Under the pieces are notes generated by a model. That model did no database searches, was not told where the DNA came from, and saw nothing but the letters and a program-made list of their open reading frames with translations. DNA of 64,000 nt, from positions 501,326 through 565,325 of the forward strand of contig NZ_JXOJ01000001.1 of assembly GCF_001017125.1 (NCBI RefSeq). The letters are read 5' to 3'. The translations under genes and the position numbers were made by a program. The stretch is from Methanoculleus sediminis (GTDB lineage Archaea; Halobacteriota; Methanomicrobia; Methanomicrobiales; Methanoculleaceae). Below are positions 27,708 through 36,338 of this stretch, in pieces (within the stretch, counting starts at the first letter, position 1; each line of letters starts with the position of its first letter).

Positions 27708-28076
27708 CAGTACTTCGCTAAAACGGTTGAGGTAATCTTCAAGAGGTCAAACCATCGACCTCCCTTCGCAACCTAACGGTTGCTCAAACTCCGGATGTTC
27801 CATCCATCGTCCTTCGCGTTCTCCCGCGTGCTTCGCGTGAAGCCATATTGCTATCTTCACCCATTAACTCGCGCGAAGAGCGCGAAGCCGCGAAGTGCGA
27901 CTGGCCGAAGGTGCGGCGTTCCAGAGGAACGGAGTTGGAGCACCGTTAGGTGCGTGGGCAGGAGCATGAGCACCGCAAGGTGCGAAGTCCGGTGCCCGGG
28001 TGCTGCCGATCCCGTTGTAGGTCGCTATGCGAGGCTGCATTGGTCTATTTCAGATGCCGAAATTAGCGAAGTACTG
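27708..28076. mobile_element. MITE-like element with 14-bp terminal inverted repeats
   Basis: CAGTACTTCGCTAA at 27708-27721 is matched by its exact reverse complement at 28063-28076, bounding 369 bp. There is no coding gene inside. The interior carries hairpin modules: GCAACC-TAAC-GGTTGC (27768-27783), spacer CTCAAACTCC, GGATG-TTC-CATCC (27793-27805), CGTTCC-AGA-GGAACG, GCACC-GTTA-GGTGC and GCACC-GCAA-GGTGC. No target-site duplication is evident at the ends, so transposition is only a hypothesis. Confidence 0.5.
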
Positions 28077-28080
28077 AGTA

Positions 28081-28470
28081 TTGACAATCTCCTTCGTGTT
28101 CTTCGCACTTCGCACCTCCCACCTTCGGTGCCCGAACTCCGTTCCTCTAGGAACACCGTTCCTAACGGTGCTCAAACTCCTTTCCCGCACTGACGGTGCT
28201 TACGTTCGCTATCGCTCACGCCTCGAAGACCTCCGGTCTTCTCAAACTCCTGTCCGAAACATTTCGGGTTTTTCAAGCTCCGGCCCTGCGGGCCATTGCA
28301 ACCTACGAACAGTCGTTCTCCGGAACGTCGCACCCTTCGGAAAAGTCGTCCTTCGCGGTTCGCACTTGGGGCGGCTCAAGCTCGCTCTCGCTCGCACTTC
28401 GTGTGAGCTAACAGTCTATATGCGATGATGCAGTCTCACGCGAAGGACGCGAAGCGCGAGAATCCGAGTC
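28081..28470. repeat. Hairpin-array repeat, locus B right half
   Basis: Successive short stems with different sequences: CACC-TTC-GGTG, GTTCC-TCTA-GGAAC, GAAGACC-TCC-GGTCTTC (28225-28241), CCGAAA-CA-TTTCGG (28254-28267), GGCCC-TGC-GGGCC and CGTTC-TCCG-GAACG. They are joined by CTCAAACTCC (28181-28190 and 28241-28250) or TCAAGCTCC. It ends with CTCACGCGAAGGACGCGAAG, as in locus A. Confidence 0.75.
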
Positions 28471-28550
28471 TTGAGAACTCCGGGAGACTTTGGGGAGAAG
28501 AAGGGGGTGTGGGGAACTAGATCTCCAGCCGCTGGACCGGGAAAATGGTG

Positions 28551-30227
28551 TCAGGCAGTCGTCCCTGCGGGAACCTTCGAGAATACCTCGAGATTCCTGC
28601 TCCCCATCTTCCCGTCCCGCAGGAAGTAATACTCAAGCACCCTGTCCTTGTTCTCCTCGTACGAGAACCAGTAGTTCAGCCGGTAGGTCTCCTTCACGTA
28701 GCCGTCGAGAGTCGGGTAGGTATCACCGTCGTGGGTGATCACGAGGTCGAAGTTACCGCCGTAGATCGTCGGCTCGCTCACCTTCTCGCTATAATAGGCA
28801 AGCTTCGAGGCGCTACCGCCGCGGTAGTACCAGGGCAGCGGCCAGTAAGAGTCGGTCGCGACCGCCACCCTGTCCGCGGCATCGATCTTTGCGAAGACTT
28901 CCCGCAGATCTTCGGAGTTCTGCACCTGCACGATGGGCTCGTTGATGTCTGCCGGGGTGAACGCCACGTGGAACGTCATGACGATCAGGAAGGCGCTTGC
29001 CGCGACGGCGACGATTGCCTTCTTCGTGGTCATCATATAGGCCGCGACGAAGATCATGGGCAGGAGCTGGTGGAGAATCAGCCATGGTACCTTCTCGCCG
29101 ATGTAGGCGTAGACCGCAAGCGAGAGAAGCATCCAGAAGATGGCGAACCTCGCGAACTCCTTCTGCCGGTCGATCGGCCGGAGTTCCCCGCCGCCTGAAA
29201 GGATCTCGCGGAGCCGGTCTTTGAAGCCCTGCGCCGGCTCGACAGGCGGGGCTGCATTCATCCGGGTCGCCTCCGCCTCCGTCTCTTCCCCTTCGCCGGG
29301 GCTCCCTGCGTTTCCCGCCCTTCGCTCCCTCCAGCGGGAGACGATGCCGGAGATGTCGACGAACTGCAGGAACCCGACCACGGCAAGGATCAGGATCGGC
29401 ACCTCGTAGAGGAGGAAGAGCAGGATATAGATATACGGCGGCCCCCCGAGGCGCTGGGCCTGGTGCATCGATGTCCAGTGTTCGATAGCCCGGAGCCATC
29501 CGTCCATGAGCACCTCGGGGTGGGCGCCGAACGACGAGTAGAGGACCGCCATGATCCCGACTGCGACGAAGGCGCCGAGCGCGAGATCCCGGATCCAGCG
29601 CTTCGGGAGCCGGACCTTCTGTGTCCAGACAAGGTAAAGGAGGTATGCTCCGAAGATCAGGACGATGATCGGCATGTTCTCCTTTGCGGACATCCCGAAC
29701 CCGATCGCCGCCCCGGCGATGAGCGCGTACTGCGCCTTCTGTCGCTCGAAGTAGTAGAGGAGGGCGACGAGGAGCACCATCGTGAAGAAAGCGATGAATA
29801 TGTCGTTCCTGAGGAACCTCGAGAAGTAGACCATGTTCGGCGATACGGCGAGGAAGAGCGCCGCGACGATGGCCTGCTTCTTATCGAGATAACCGAGCCT
29901 GTAGATCGGGTAGAGCAGCGGGACGAGCAGGGTGCCGAGCAACGCCGGGAAGAACCTGCCCACGAGATCGGAGTCACCGAGAAGCGAGAAGATTCCGGCC
30001 GTTACGTAGTAGAGGAACGGCCCGTGGTACATGGGGTCGTACATATAGACCCCTTCGGTCAGGAGCCGATAGGAGAACCACGCGTGAATGGCCTCGTCGT
30101 GGTGAAATAACTTCAAGTCGAGCGAGTAAAAACGGAGAGCAATTGTGACCAAAAGTATGAGGAGAAAAAGCCCCTCGAATGAGAGTAGTCGTTCACGGAA
30201 CCGTGCCGCGAACACGGCGGCCTTCAC
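28551..30227 (-). CDS. agl23: Agl23-type (TIGR03663) GT-C membrane protein
   Basis: A 558-residue multi-spanning protein of the family called flippase activity-associated protein Agl23, linked to archaeal N-glycosylation. The first loop holds the GT-C-like acidic motif KLFHHDEAIHAW near residues 39-50, then MYDPMYHGPFLYY near 62-74 and SRFLRNDIFIAFF near 134. About ten transmembrane segments are followed by a charged linker near 320-350 and a C-terminal soluble domain. It starts only 12 bases after rps10, so it may be read from the tuf-rps10 transcript. Confidence 0.83.
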   Translation of the reverse strand: MKAAVFAARFRERLLSFEGLFLLILLVTIALRFYSLDLKLFHHDEAIHAWFSYRLLTEGVYMYDPMYHGPFLYYVTAGIFSLLGDSDLVGRFFPALLGTLLVPLLYPIYRLGYLDKKQAIVAALFLAVSPNMVYFSRFLRNDIFIAFFTMVLLVALLYYFERQKAQYALIAGAAIGFGMSAKENMPIIVLIFGAYLLYLVWTQKVRLPKRWIRDLALGAFVAVGIMAVLYSSFGAHPEVLMDGWLRAIEHWTSMHQAQRLGGPPYIYILLFLLYEVPILILAVVGFLQFVDISGIVSRWRERRAGNAGSPGEGEETEAEATRMNAAPPVEPAQGFKDRLREILSGGGELRPIDRQKEFARFAIFWMLLSLAVYAYIGEKVPWLILHQLLPMIFVAAYMMTTKKAIVAVAASAFLIVMTFHVAFTPADINEPIVQVQNSEDLREVFAKIDAADRVAVATDSYWPLPWYYRGGSASKLAYYSEKVSEPTIYGGNFDLVITHDGDTYPTLDGYVKETYRLNYWFSYEENKDRVLEYYFLRDGKMGSRNLEVFSKVPAGTTA

Positions 30228-30239
30228 GCCGCTTTCACC

Positions 30240-30548
30240 TCAACTCTCCAGCACAATCTCAATGCCGATGTCTTTCGGGACCTGAATGCGCATCAGCTGG
30301 CGCAGCGCACGCTCATCGGCGTCAATGTCGATGAGCCTCTTGTGCACCCGCATCTGCCAGCGGTCCCAGGTTGCGGTACCTTCGCCGTCAGGGCTCTTCC
30401 TGGTGGGGACCACGAGCTTCTTCGTGGGCAGCGGGATCGGACCTGCCAGATTGACGCCGGTACGCTCTGCTATCTCTTTGATCCGGTCGCAGACCATCTC
30501 GATTTTTTCGAAGTCGGTTCCGGAAAGACGTATTCTGGCCTTCTGCAT
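30240..30548 (-). CDS. rps10: Small-subunit ribosomal protein S10
   Basis: A 102-residue S10 (uS10) protein with the family's [19 protein letters not shown] start and [20 protein letters not shown] near residues 37-56. It lies 31 bases after tuf, the standard archaeal arrangement. Confidence 0.97.
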   Translation of the reverse strand: MQKARIRLSGTDFEKIEMVCDRIKEIAERTGVNLAGPIPLPTKKLVVPTRKSPDGEGTATWDRWQMRVHKRLIDIDADERALRQLMRIQVPKDIGIEIVLES

Positions 30549-30579
30549 GTTTAACCACCAAAAAATTATAGGTACCTTC

Positions 30580-31857
30580 TTATCTCATCTGCTTGGGCGT
30601 GATGTCCATGCACACGCCGGCCGCAATGGTGGATCCCATATCACGGACAGCAAACCGCCCGAGCTGCGGGATCTCTTTGACCTTCTCGATGACCATGGGC
30701 TGGGTGGGCCTGATCTTGACGATTGCAGCATCGCCGGTCTTGAGGAACGTGGGGTTCTCTTCCTTGACCTGGCCGGTCCGGGGGTCGAGCTTCTTCATGA
30801 GCTCGACGAAGGAGCATGCGATCTGGGCGGTGTGGCAGTGGAAGACCGGGGTGTACCCGACGGTCAGGGCGCTCGGGTGGTGGAGCACGACGACCTGTGC
30901 GATGAACTCCTCTGCAACGGTCGGCGGCACGTCGGCGGCACCACAGACATCGCCACGGCGGATGTCGCCCTTGCCGATGCCGCGGACGTTGAACCCGACG
31001 TTGTCGCCGGGGAGTGCCTGCGGGATCTCCTCGTGGTGCATCTCGATGGACTTGATCTCACCCTCTTTGTTCGCGGGCATGAAGCTGACCTTCATTCCCT
31101 TCTTCATGATGCCGGTCTCGACACGGCCGACGGGCACGGTTCCGATACCGGAGATGGAGTAGACGTCCTGGATGGGGAGACGCATGGGGAGGTTCGTGGG
31201 CTTCTCGGGTTCGGTGAGCGCGTTGAGTGCGTCGAGTACCGTCGGGCCCTTGTACCAGGGAGTGTTCTCGCTGGGCTTGGAGATGTTGTCGCCGACGAAC
31301 GCGCTCATCGGGATGAAGCTGATTGCGTCGGGCTTGTAGCCGACTACCTTGAGGAGCTGGGAGAGCTGCTCCTTGACCTCGTTGTAGCGCTTCTCGTCGT
31401 ACTTGGCGGCGTCCATCTTGTTGATCCCGATGATCAGCTGGTTGATACCGAGCGTACGGGAGAGGAAGACGTGCTCCTTGGTCTGCTCCATCACGCCGTC
31501 GGGTGCGGCGACGACCAGCAGTGCGGCGTCTGCCTGGGATGCGCCCGTGATCATGTTCTTGACGAAGTCACGGTGGCCGGGGCAGTCCACGACGGTGAAG
31601 TAGAACTTGTCCGTGTCGAACCGCTTGTGGGCGATATCGATGGTGATACCGCGCTCACGCTCTTCCTTGAGGCTGTCCATGACCCAGGCGAACTCGAACG
31701 AGCCCTTACCCTTGGATTCGGCCTCTTTCCTGAACGACTCGATGATGTGCGGGGCCACGGCTCCCGTCTCAAAGAGCAACCGACCGACGGTGGTAGACTT
31801 CCCGTGGTCGATGTGTCCGATAACTGCTAAATTCATGTGGGGCTTTTCAACTGCCAT
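30580..31857 (-). CDS. tuf: Translation elongation factor EF-1 alpha
   Basis: A 425-residue GTPase that delivers aminoacyl-tRNA to the ribosome. GTP-binding motifs are GHIDHGKST near residues 14-22, DCPGHRDF near 91-98, and NKMD near 145-148; the beta-barrel domains 2 and 3 follow. The start [15 protein letters not shown] is typical of archaea. GGAGG at 31866-31870 is the ribosome-binding site. Codon use is strongly biased, as expected for a highly expressed gene. Confidence 0.98.
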   Translation of the reverse strand: MAVEKPHMNLAVIGHIDHGKSTTVGRLLFETGAVAPHIIESFRKEAESKGKGSFEFAWVMDSLKEERERGITIDIAHKRFDTDKFYFTVVDCPGHRDFVKNMITGASQADAALLVVAAPDGVMEQTKEHVFLSRTLGINQLIIGINKMDAAKYDEKRYNEVKEQLSQLLKVVGYKPDAISFIPMSAFVGDNISKPSENTPWYKGPTVLDALNALTEPEKPTNLPMRLPIQDVYSISGIGTVPVGRVETGIMKKGMKVSFMPANKEGEIKSIEMHHEEIPQALPGDNVGFNVRGIGKGDIRRGDVCGAADVPPTVAEEFIAQVVVLHHPSALTVGYTPVFHCHTAQIACSFVELMKKLDPRTGQVKEENPTFLKTGDAAIVKIRPTQPMVIEKVKEIPQLGRFAVRDMGSTIAAGVCMDITPKQMR

Positions 31858-31935
31858 AGATTGTATCCTCCACTCAAATAGGCCTGTCAGCTCGAACAGC
31901 CTGCTTATGCGAGTATCTTATACGTATGACGTCCT

Positions 31936-31945
31936 CCATATAAAG
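31936..31945 (-). promoter_or_regulatory. TATA box of the tuf-rps10 operon
   Basis: CTTTATATGG on the minus strand predicts transcription starting about 25 bases further on (near 31910) and a leader of about 50 nt that contains GGAGG before the tuf ATG. Confidence 0.6.
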
Positions 31946-32035
31946 CATTTCTATGCGCGCCAGCAGCGCGCATGCTCCAAAAAACCCCGGCAATCGACAG
32001 AATCTTATTCTCCTGAAATCTACGTTCTTCGTACC

Positions 32036-32338
32036 ATGAAGATACTTGAGTTTCACCGTGACGATGGAAGTGACCGGGTGACGGTAGCATGCGCAGATCG
32101 CGAGGTCTCGGTCCACTCCCACTGCGGTTACTGCAGGCACTGTGCGGGTGTCCGGGTGGGCAAGCGGACGATCCCGACACCGCAGCGCCAGGCTCTCTCC
32201 GGTGTCCGGCTGGGAGGCAACCCCGACGAAAACCTGTTAAACGCGGCCATGATGTTCAACACCCTTGTCCGGGACGGGACCGCTATCGAGTGCGAGGACG
32301 ACGCGGGCGAAGGGTTCGCTTCGATGTACGGCCGTTAG
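32036..32338 (+). CDS. Small Cys-rich protein of unknown function
   Basis: A 100-residue soluble protein. Residues 26-36 hold VHSHCGYCRHC, a Cys/His cluster (CxxCxxC with two His) that could bind zinc or iron. A fourth Cys lies near residue 86 (IECEDDAG). No family recognised. The ATG at 32036 starts a compact acidic protein. It is divergent from tuf and converges with the sulfite reductase-like gene 31 bases away. Confidence 0.7.
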   Translation: MKILEFHRDDGSDRVTVACADREVSVHSHCGYCRHCAGVRVGKRTIPTPQRQALSGVRLGGNPDENLLNAAMMFNTLVRDGTAIECEDDAGEGFASMYGR

Positions 32339-32369
32339 ACGCCGCCGCCGGCGCACCGGCTATCCTTCG

Positions 32370-33248
32370 CTACTTCTCTGCCGGGACTTCCGGCCCGAAC
32401 TCTTTTCGGACCTCTTCCGCGAACCTGTCATACCCGATCTCGTCCATCTGGTCGGCGAGGGGCCGGCCGCTCCATGCGGTGCGGTAGACCCAGTAGACGA
32501 TGCGGTCGACGACCTCGACGACCTCCTCTTCGGTCTCGACGGTGACGAGTTCTCTTCCTGCGGCGGGGGAGGCTCCGCGCCGGCCCCCGACCGTGATCTG
32601 GTAGTGGGCATACTCGGACTTCAGGAGGTGGTAGGGACAGGAGTGGATGCAGATGCCGCACTGAACGCACTTGCTCTCGTCGAGAACCGATACGCCGTTC
32701 TTCAGTTTTATGGCGCACTGCTTGCAGTACTCCGCGCAGGTGCCGCATCCCGTGCAGAGTCCCGGAACACGCAGCGGGCGGATCCTGCCGATGATCCCGA
32801 TGTCGTTTAAGAGCGGGCTGTTGCACATGTAGGTGCAGCCGGATATGGCGATGCGGAGCCGTATCGGGAGTTCTTTTCCGAATACCCGCGCGTCGATCTT
32901 CCGGGCAAGGTCGATCGTCTCGCAGTTGGCATATTTGCACCGCTCCGTGCCCGGGCAGGCCATGACGTTGACGACTTCGTTGTACTCCGCTCCGATGGGC
33001 GTCCCGTTCTTCTCGAGGTCTTTGGCTATCTTCACGAGGTTATCGGGGTTCACGTGCGGAATCTCCACCGTCTGGCGCATGGTGAGGTGGAGCGAGCCAT
33101 CGCCGTACTTCTCGCTGATCTTTGCGAGTTGCTTGACCTGCGCCGCGGAGAGGGCTCCTGCCGGAACCCGCACCCGGACCGTCGCATAGTCCGCGTTCCG
33201 CTCGGTGATGATCCCTCCCCGGGAGTAGAGGGTATGGTCCTGCATCAT
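32370..33248 (-). CDS. Small sulfite/nitrite reductase-like protein with ferredoxin domain (Dsr-LP type)
   Basis: A 292-residue protein with an N-terminal nitrite/sulfite reductase half-domain (about 1-70), siroheme-[4Fe-4S] ligands CPGTERC near residues 98-104 and CTYMC near 138-142, and an inserted double [4Fe-4S] ferredoxin domain (CTGCGTCAEYC near 164, CVQCGICIHSCP near 193). Methanogens carry several such proteins; some reduce sulfite with F420 or ferredoxin, and others have unknown roles. No F420H2 dehydrogenase domain is fused here, so the electron donor is unknown. The family is annotated variously as sulfite or nitrite reductase. Confidence 0.85.
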   Translation of the reverse strand: MMQDHTLYSRGGIITERNADYATVRVRVPAGALSAAQVKQLAKISEKYGDGSLHLTMRQTVEIPHVNPDNLVKIAKDLEKNGTPIGAEYNEVVNVMACPGTERCKYANCETIDLARKIDARVFGKELPIRLRIAISGCTYMCNSPLLNDIGIIGRIRPLRVPGLCTGCGTCAEYCKQCAIKLKNGVSVLDESKCVQCGICIHSCPYHLLKSEYAHYQITVGGRRGASPAAGRELVTVETEEEVVEVVDRIVYWVYRTAWSGRPLADQMDEIGYDRFAEEVRKEFGPEVPAEK

Positions 33249-33285
33249 TCTACAGTAGTAGCGGCCGCCGGGGTAAAAAAGGTGA

Positions 33286-33996
33286 TTACGGGAGAACGAG
33301 GAGGAGAATGATCCCTGCCCGGACGATCTCGTTTGCGGCGCCGACGACGTCGCCGTTGACGCCAGAAAAGAGCCGCCGGGCGAGGGCGAGCATCAGTGCC
33401 GCGATGACGGCCGTGGCCGCGAGGGCGAGCGCGATCGTTACCTGCGGCACCGGCAGCAGGAAGAGCGGAAGCGCGAGCAGGAAGGTCGGGACGAGGAACC
33501 ACGGCTTTGCAAACCCGTGAAGATAGGAGTGAATCCCCTCCCGGAACGGCGTGCCGAGCGTGGTGAGCCAGGACATCGCGACCTTTGCGCAGACTTCGGC
33601 GATGAGAATCGTCGCCGGGAGGTTCGCGGCGGTCTGGAGTCCGGCGAATGCGAGGAGCGTGACGATGATCCCGGCCGCAACGGCTCCGGCCCCGGTCGTC
33701 CGGTCGGTCATGGCCGCGATCCGTTTCTCCCGGCTCCCGTGAGCCATGAGCCCGTCGCCGAAGTCCAGCAACCCGTCGAAGTGGTTGCACCCGGAGAGGA
33801 GAAGCGCCGTTGCGAGGGCGACGGCCGCGCCCACCGGCGGGGACGCTATCCAGTAGGTGATACCGGCCGCTATCCCGCCGATGACGTAGCCGGCGAGCGG
33901 GTAGAGGTAAGAGCGGTGGGCGAAGTGCTCGAAGTCGACCGGCTTCCCGAGGGGGAGCGAGGTGCAGAACTGCAGGAGGGCGAGAACGGATTTCAC
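33286..33996 (-). CDS. cobS: Adenosylcobinamide-GDP ribazoletransferase (cobalamin synthase)
   Basis: Membrane enzyme joining adenosylcobinamide-GDP with alpha-ribazole (phosphate), the final assembly step of B12. It has 236 residues and five to six transmembrane segments. The conserved NHFDGLLDFGDGLMAHGSREKRIAAM lies near residues 70-95, and DRTTGAGAVA follows. The GTG at 33996 is chosen because it overlaps the cobZ stop (GTGA) and starts the normal N-terminus KSVLALLQFCTSLPLG; an upstream ATG at 34035 inside cobZ would add 13 residues. Confidence 0.92.
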   Translation of the reverse strand: MKSVLALLQFCTSLPLGKPVDFEHFAHRSYLYPLAGYVIGGIAAGITYWIASPPVGAAVALATALLLSGCNHFDGLLDFGDGLMAHGSREKRIAAMTDRTTGAGAVAAGIIVTLLAFAGLQTAANLPATILIAEVCAKVAMSWLTTLGTPFREGIHSYLHGFAKPWFLVPTFLLALPLFLLPVPQVTIALALAATAVIAALMLALARRLFSGVNGDVVGAANEIVRAGIILLLVLP

Positions 33997-34436
33997 GTCG
34001 ATCCCATCGACTCGCTGTAGAGGCGCGACGTGCATCCTGCGATCAGCCCGGCGACGGCGTCGTCGAGGAACGGCCCGAGTTTGCCCAGGATTCCCGGCTT
34101 CTTCTGGTCGTAGCGGGTGAACTCGAACCGTGCATAGGTCCCACCGATCACCTCGGCGATGGCCATCCCGATGATCTCGTCGGAGAGCAGGAAGACCGGG
34201 TCGTCAGCGATCTCGGAGTCTTTCCGCTTCACGTAGAGTTCGTCCTCGAGCAGGAGGGCACCGAGAAGGAGCGACGAGATGTTCGGGTCCTCGAGGGCCT
34301 TCTGGATCTTTGCATCAAGCCTGCGCGCGGCCTCATCCGCCTCTATTCCGTGGGGGACGTAGAGTTCCATCGCGGCGGCGACGATCTCTCTCCTTACGAT
34401 GCCCTTCTCTTCCAGCCTGCGCTCTATCTCGAACAT
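33993..34436 (-). CDS. cobZ: Alpha-ribazole-5'-phosphate phosphatase, archaeal type
   Basis: A 147-residue PgpA-fold protein that replaces bacterial CobC in archaea and removes phosphate from the B12 lower-ligand nucleotide. The segment SDEIIGMAIAEVIGGTYARFEF lies near residues 84-105, and LGPFLDDAVAGLIAG near 121-135 holds conserved acidic residues. It is coupled to cobS by a GTGA overlap and is divergent from cobT, so the whole nucleotide-loop group sits together. Confidence 0.88.
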   Translation of the reverse strand: MFEIERRLEEKGIVRREIVAAAMELYVPHGIEADEAARRLDAKIQKALEDPNISSLLLGALLLEDELYVKRKDSEIADDPVFLLSDEIIGMAIAEVIGGTYARFEFTRYDQKKPGILGKLGPFLDDAVAGLIAGCTSRLYSESMGST

Positions 34437-34728
34437 TGTTGAAGTATTTGGTTTGGGGAGGTATTTTTGGGTTTGGTATTAACGACGCTCGGAGGAGACC
34501 GAAGGTCTTCGAACGAGCGGAGTTCGAGAAAACCCGAAGGGTTTTCGAGCAGCGACGGGCCGACGGGCCGGAGCACCGTAGGTGCGACTGGCGAAATACC
34601 GAAGTTCATGCACTGCCAGATGGCGCCCGTCCACTGCGCCCCCTCCCTGCTTAAACTCGCCCCCTGTCCCCCTCCCCGCCCTCTCCGACAGCAACCTCTT
34701 CTATCCCGCGGCACCTATCCTGTACCAG
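34437..34728. other. cobZ-cobT divergent intergenic region with hairpin-array locus D
   Basis: Modules at 34485-34590: GACC-GAA-GGTC, GAAAACCC-GAA-GGGTTTTC (34528-34546, an 8-bp perfect stem) and GCACC-GTA-GGTGC, joined by GGAG-containing spacers. The remaining bases would hold both promoters; no clear TATA box was assigned for cobT. Confidence 0.7.
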
Positions 34729-35745
34729 ATGTCACACCCGTTCCTCTCACAAGACCCCGGGATAAGGCCCGAGCGCCCGATGCTGGCGCTCATCCTCGGC
34801 AACACAATGCTCTCCACCGTCCCCGGCATATCCGGCGCAGGGCCGACCCCCGAAAAGACCCTGCTCACCCCGGTTCTGGACGCGGAACTCGTCACGACCG
34901 GCGCGATCACGAGTGCCGCGGCCCGGCCGAACACCCCCACCGGCTGCCCGACGCCCGCGACCATCACCCGGTCGATGGTAGAGCTGACCGGGCTTGCCCC
35001 CGTCATCATCAACGCGGGGCTGGCTCATACCCCCACCGTCCCCTGCATCGATGTCTACGGGAGCCCCGGCGGCGATCCGAGGACGGAGGACGCGGTGCCG
35101 CAGGCGGCAGCCCTCTTCGAGCGGGGCGAAGCGGTCGGGAGGCTTCTTTCGCAGTGTAGTGATTTCTTAATGCTCGGGGAGTGCGTCCCCGGCGGGACGA
35201 CCACCGCCCTCTGCGTTCTGCGGGCGCTCGGCTACGACGCCTCGGTCAGCAGCGCGTTTGTAGAGAACCCTATCGGCCTGAAAGACGCCGTCTGCCGGGA
35301 AGCGCTCGCCCGGATCGAGGCGACCGGTGCGAGAGAGCCTCTCGAGATCCTCCGCGCCGCGGGCGACCCCATGATGCCGGTGGCGGCGGGGATTGCGAGC
35401 GCCTACTCCGGCGCGATCATGTTTGCCGGAGGAACCCAGATGCTTGCCGTTGCGGCTGTCCTGAAAGCGCTCGGGAAACGGGTGCCGGGCCTCGCGACGA
35501 CGGTCTACGTCAGGGACGATCCGTCTGCCGGGTTCGTCCGGTCGGTTGCCGATGTCGGCACCACCGCGTACTTCGTCGACCCGAACTTCGCCGAGCTCGG
35601 GCATGTCGGGCTCGCCCGCTACTGCATCGGCGAAGTCAAGGAGGGGATGGGGGCCGGGGGGGCCCTGACGCTTGCCTACCTCATGAACCACGAGCCCGAA
35701 GAGATCTCCCGGAAAGTCTTCGATTTCGTCAGGAACTATGCCTGA
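34729..35745 (+). CDS. cobT: Archaeal nicotinate-nucleotide:base phosphoribosyltransferase, CobT-like
   Basis: A 338-residue protein of the archaeal CobT-like family (TIGR00303/UPF0284), thought to activate the lower-ligand base of B12 by transferring phosphoribose from nicotinate mononucleotide. Gly-rich blocks are LGNTMLSTVPGISGAGPTPE near residues 24-43, GECVPGGTTTALCVLRALG near 149-167, and AGGTQMLAVAAVLKALG near 230-246. The ATG at 34729 (MSHPFLSQD) is preferred over one at 34582, which lies in repeat sequence. It is divergent from cobZ-cobS. Confidence 0.88.
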   Translation: MSHPFLSQDPGIRPERPMLALILGNTMLSTVPGISGAGPTPEKTLLTPVLDAELVTTGAITSAAARPNTPTGCPTPATITRSMVELTGLAPVIINAGLAHTPTVPCIDVYGSPGGDPRTEDAVPQAAALFERGEAVGRLLSQCSDFLMLGECVPGGTTTALCVLRALGYDASVSSAFVENPIGLKDAVCREALARIEATGAREPLEILRAAGDPMMPVAAGIASAYSGAIMFAGGTQMLAVAAVLKALGKRVPGLATTVYVRDDPSAGFVRSVADVGTTAYFVDPNFAELGHVGLARYCIGEVKEGMGAGGALTLAYLMNHEPEEISRKVFDFVRNYA

Positions 35746-35783
35746 GGGAAGGACTATTACCTTTTTGCATCTATCTATAAGCA

Positions 35784-36338
35784 ATGCTTCCACTCTATGT
35801 GGTCAATAATCACGGGCAGTTCAATCACCTGATCCTCCGGACGCTCCGTGACATGGATATCGAGGCCACGATGATCTCGAATGAGACCCCGCCGGCCGAG
35901 GTCGCCCGGGGCTGCCGCGGTATCATCCTCGGCGGCGGCCCGACCCTTGAACGCGCCGGCGTCGCCTCCGAGTACCTTGACCTCGGCCTTCCCGTCCTCG
36001 GCATCTGTCTGGGTCTGCACATCATGGCGACGGCCCGCGGGGGCGCGATCCGCCGGGGTGCGAGCGGCGGGTTCGGTGCGGTCGAGGTCGAGATCCTCGA
36101 ACGGAACCCCCTCCTCCACGGCTACCCCGACCGGATGCAGGTATGGGCGTCGCACGCGGACGAGGTCTCGGTTGTGCCGGAAGGGTTTGTCCGGCTTGCA
36201 GGATCATCCATCTGCGGCGTGGAGGCGATGGCATCTCCCGATGAACACCTCTACGGCATCCAGTGGCATCCGGAGGTCAGCCATACCGTCAACGGGCGGC
36301 TTCTCTTTGAAAATTTTGACAGGATATGCTCGGAGTAG
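35784..36338 (+). CDS. guaAA: GMP synthase, glutamine amidotransferase subunit
   Basis: A 184-residue class I amidotransferase supplying ammonia to the separate GMP synthetase subunit of archaea. The nucleophile Cys is in LGICLGLH near residues 72-79, and the His-Glu pair is in IQWHPEVSH near 158-166. A likely TATA (CTATCTATAAG) lies immediately upstream, so the transcript has little or no leader. The last 13 bases overlap the next gene. Confidence 0.95.
   Translation: MLPLYVVNNHGQFNHLILRTLRDMDIEATMISNETPPAEVARGCRGIILGGGPTLERAGVASEYLDLGLPVLGICLGLHIMATARGGAIRRGASGGFGAVEVEILERNPLLHGYPDRMQVWASHADEVSVVPEGFVRLAGSSICGVEAMASPDEHLYGIQWHPEVSHTVNGRLLFENFDRICSE

Larger units (their letters stand above)
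27590..28550. other. 961-bp convergent intergenic region filled with hairpin arrays
   Basis: It lies between the convergent cetZ-partner and agl23 genes. Apart from the first 100 and last 80 bases it consists of repeat modules, in one orientation from about 27880 to 28000 and in the other from 28100 to 28330. Open frames within it encode repetitive STVRC/LRTSHLR-like peptides, which I take as non-coding artefacts of the repeats. Confidence 0.65.

Noticed and set aside
28081..28428. Possible small proteins in hairpin arrays (also at 27780-28193 and 57683-58063)
   Set aside because: Peptides such as MSTVRC and LRTSHLRC are direct translations of the repeats in whichever frame is open; they lack ribosome-binding sites and vary with each module.
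27690..28470. CRISPR array
   Set aside because: There is no constant direct repeat of 24-40 bp with unique spacers of even length; the constant part is a 10-mer and the variable parts are self-complementary.
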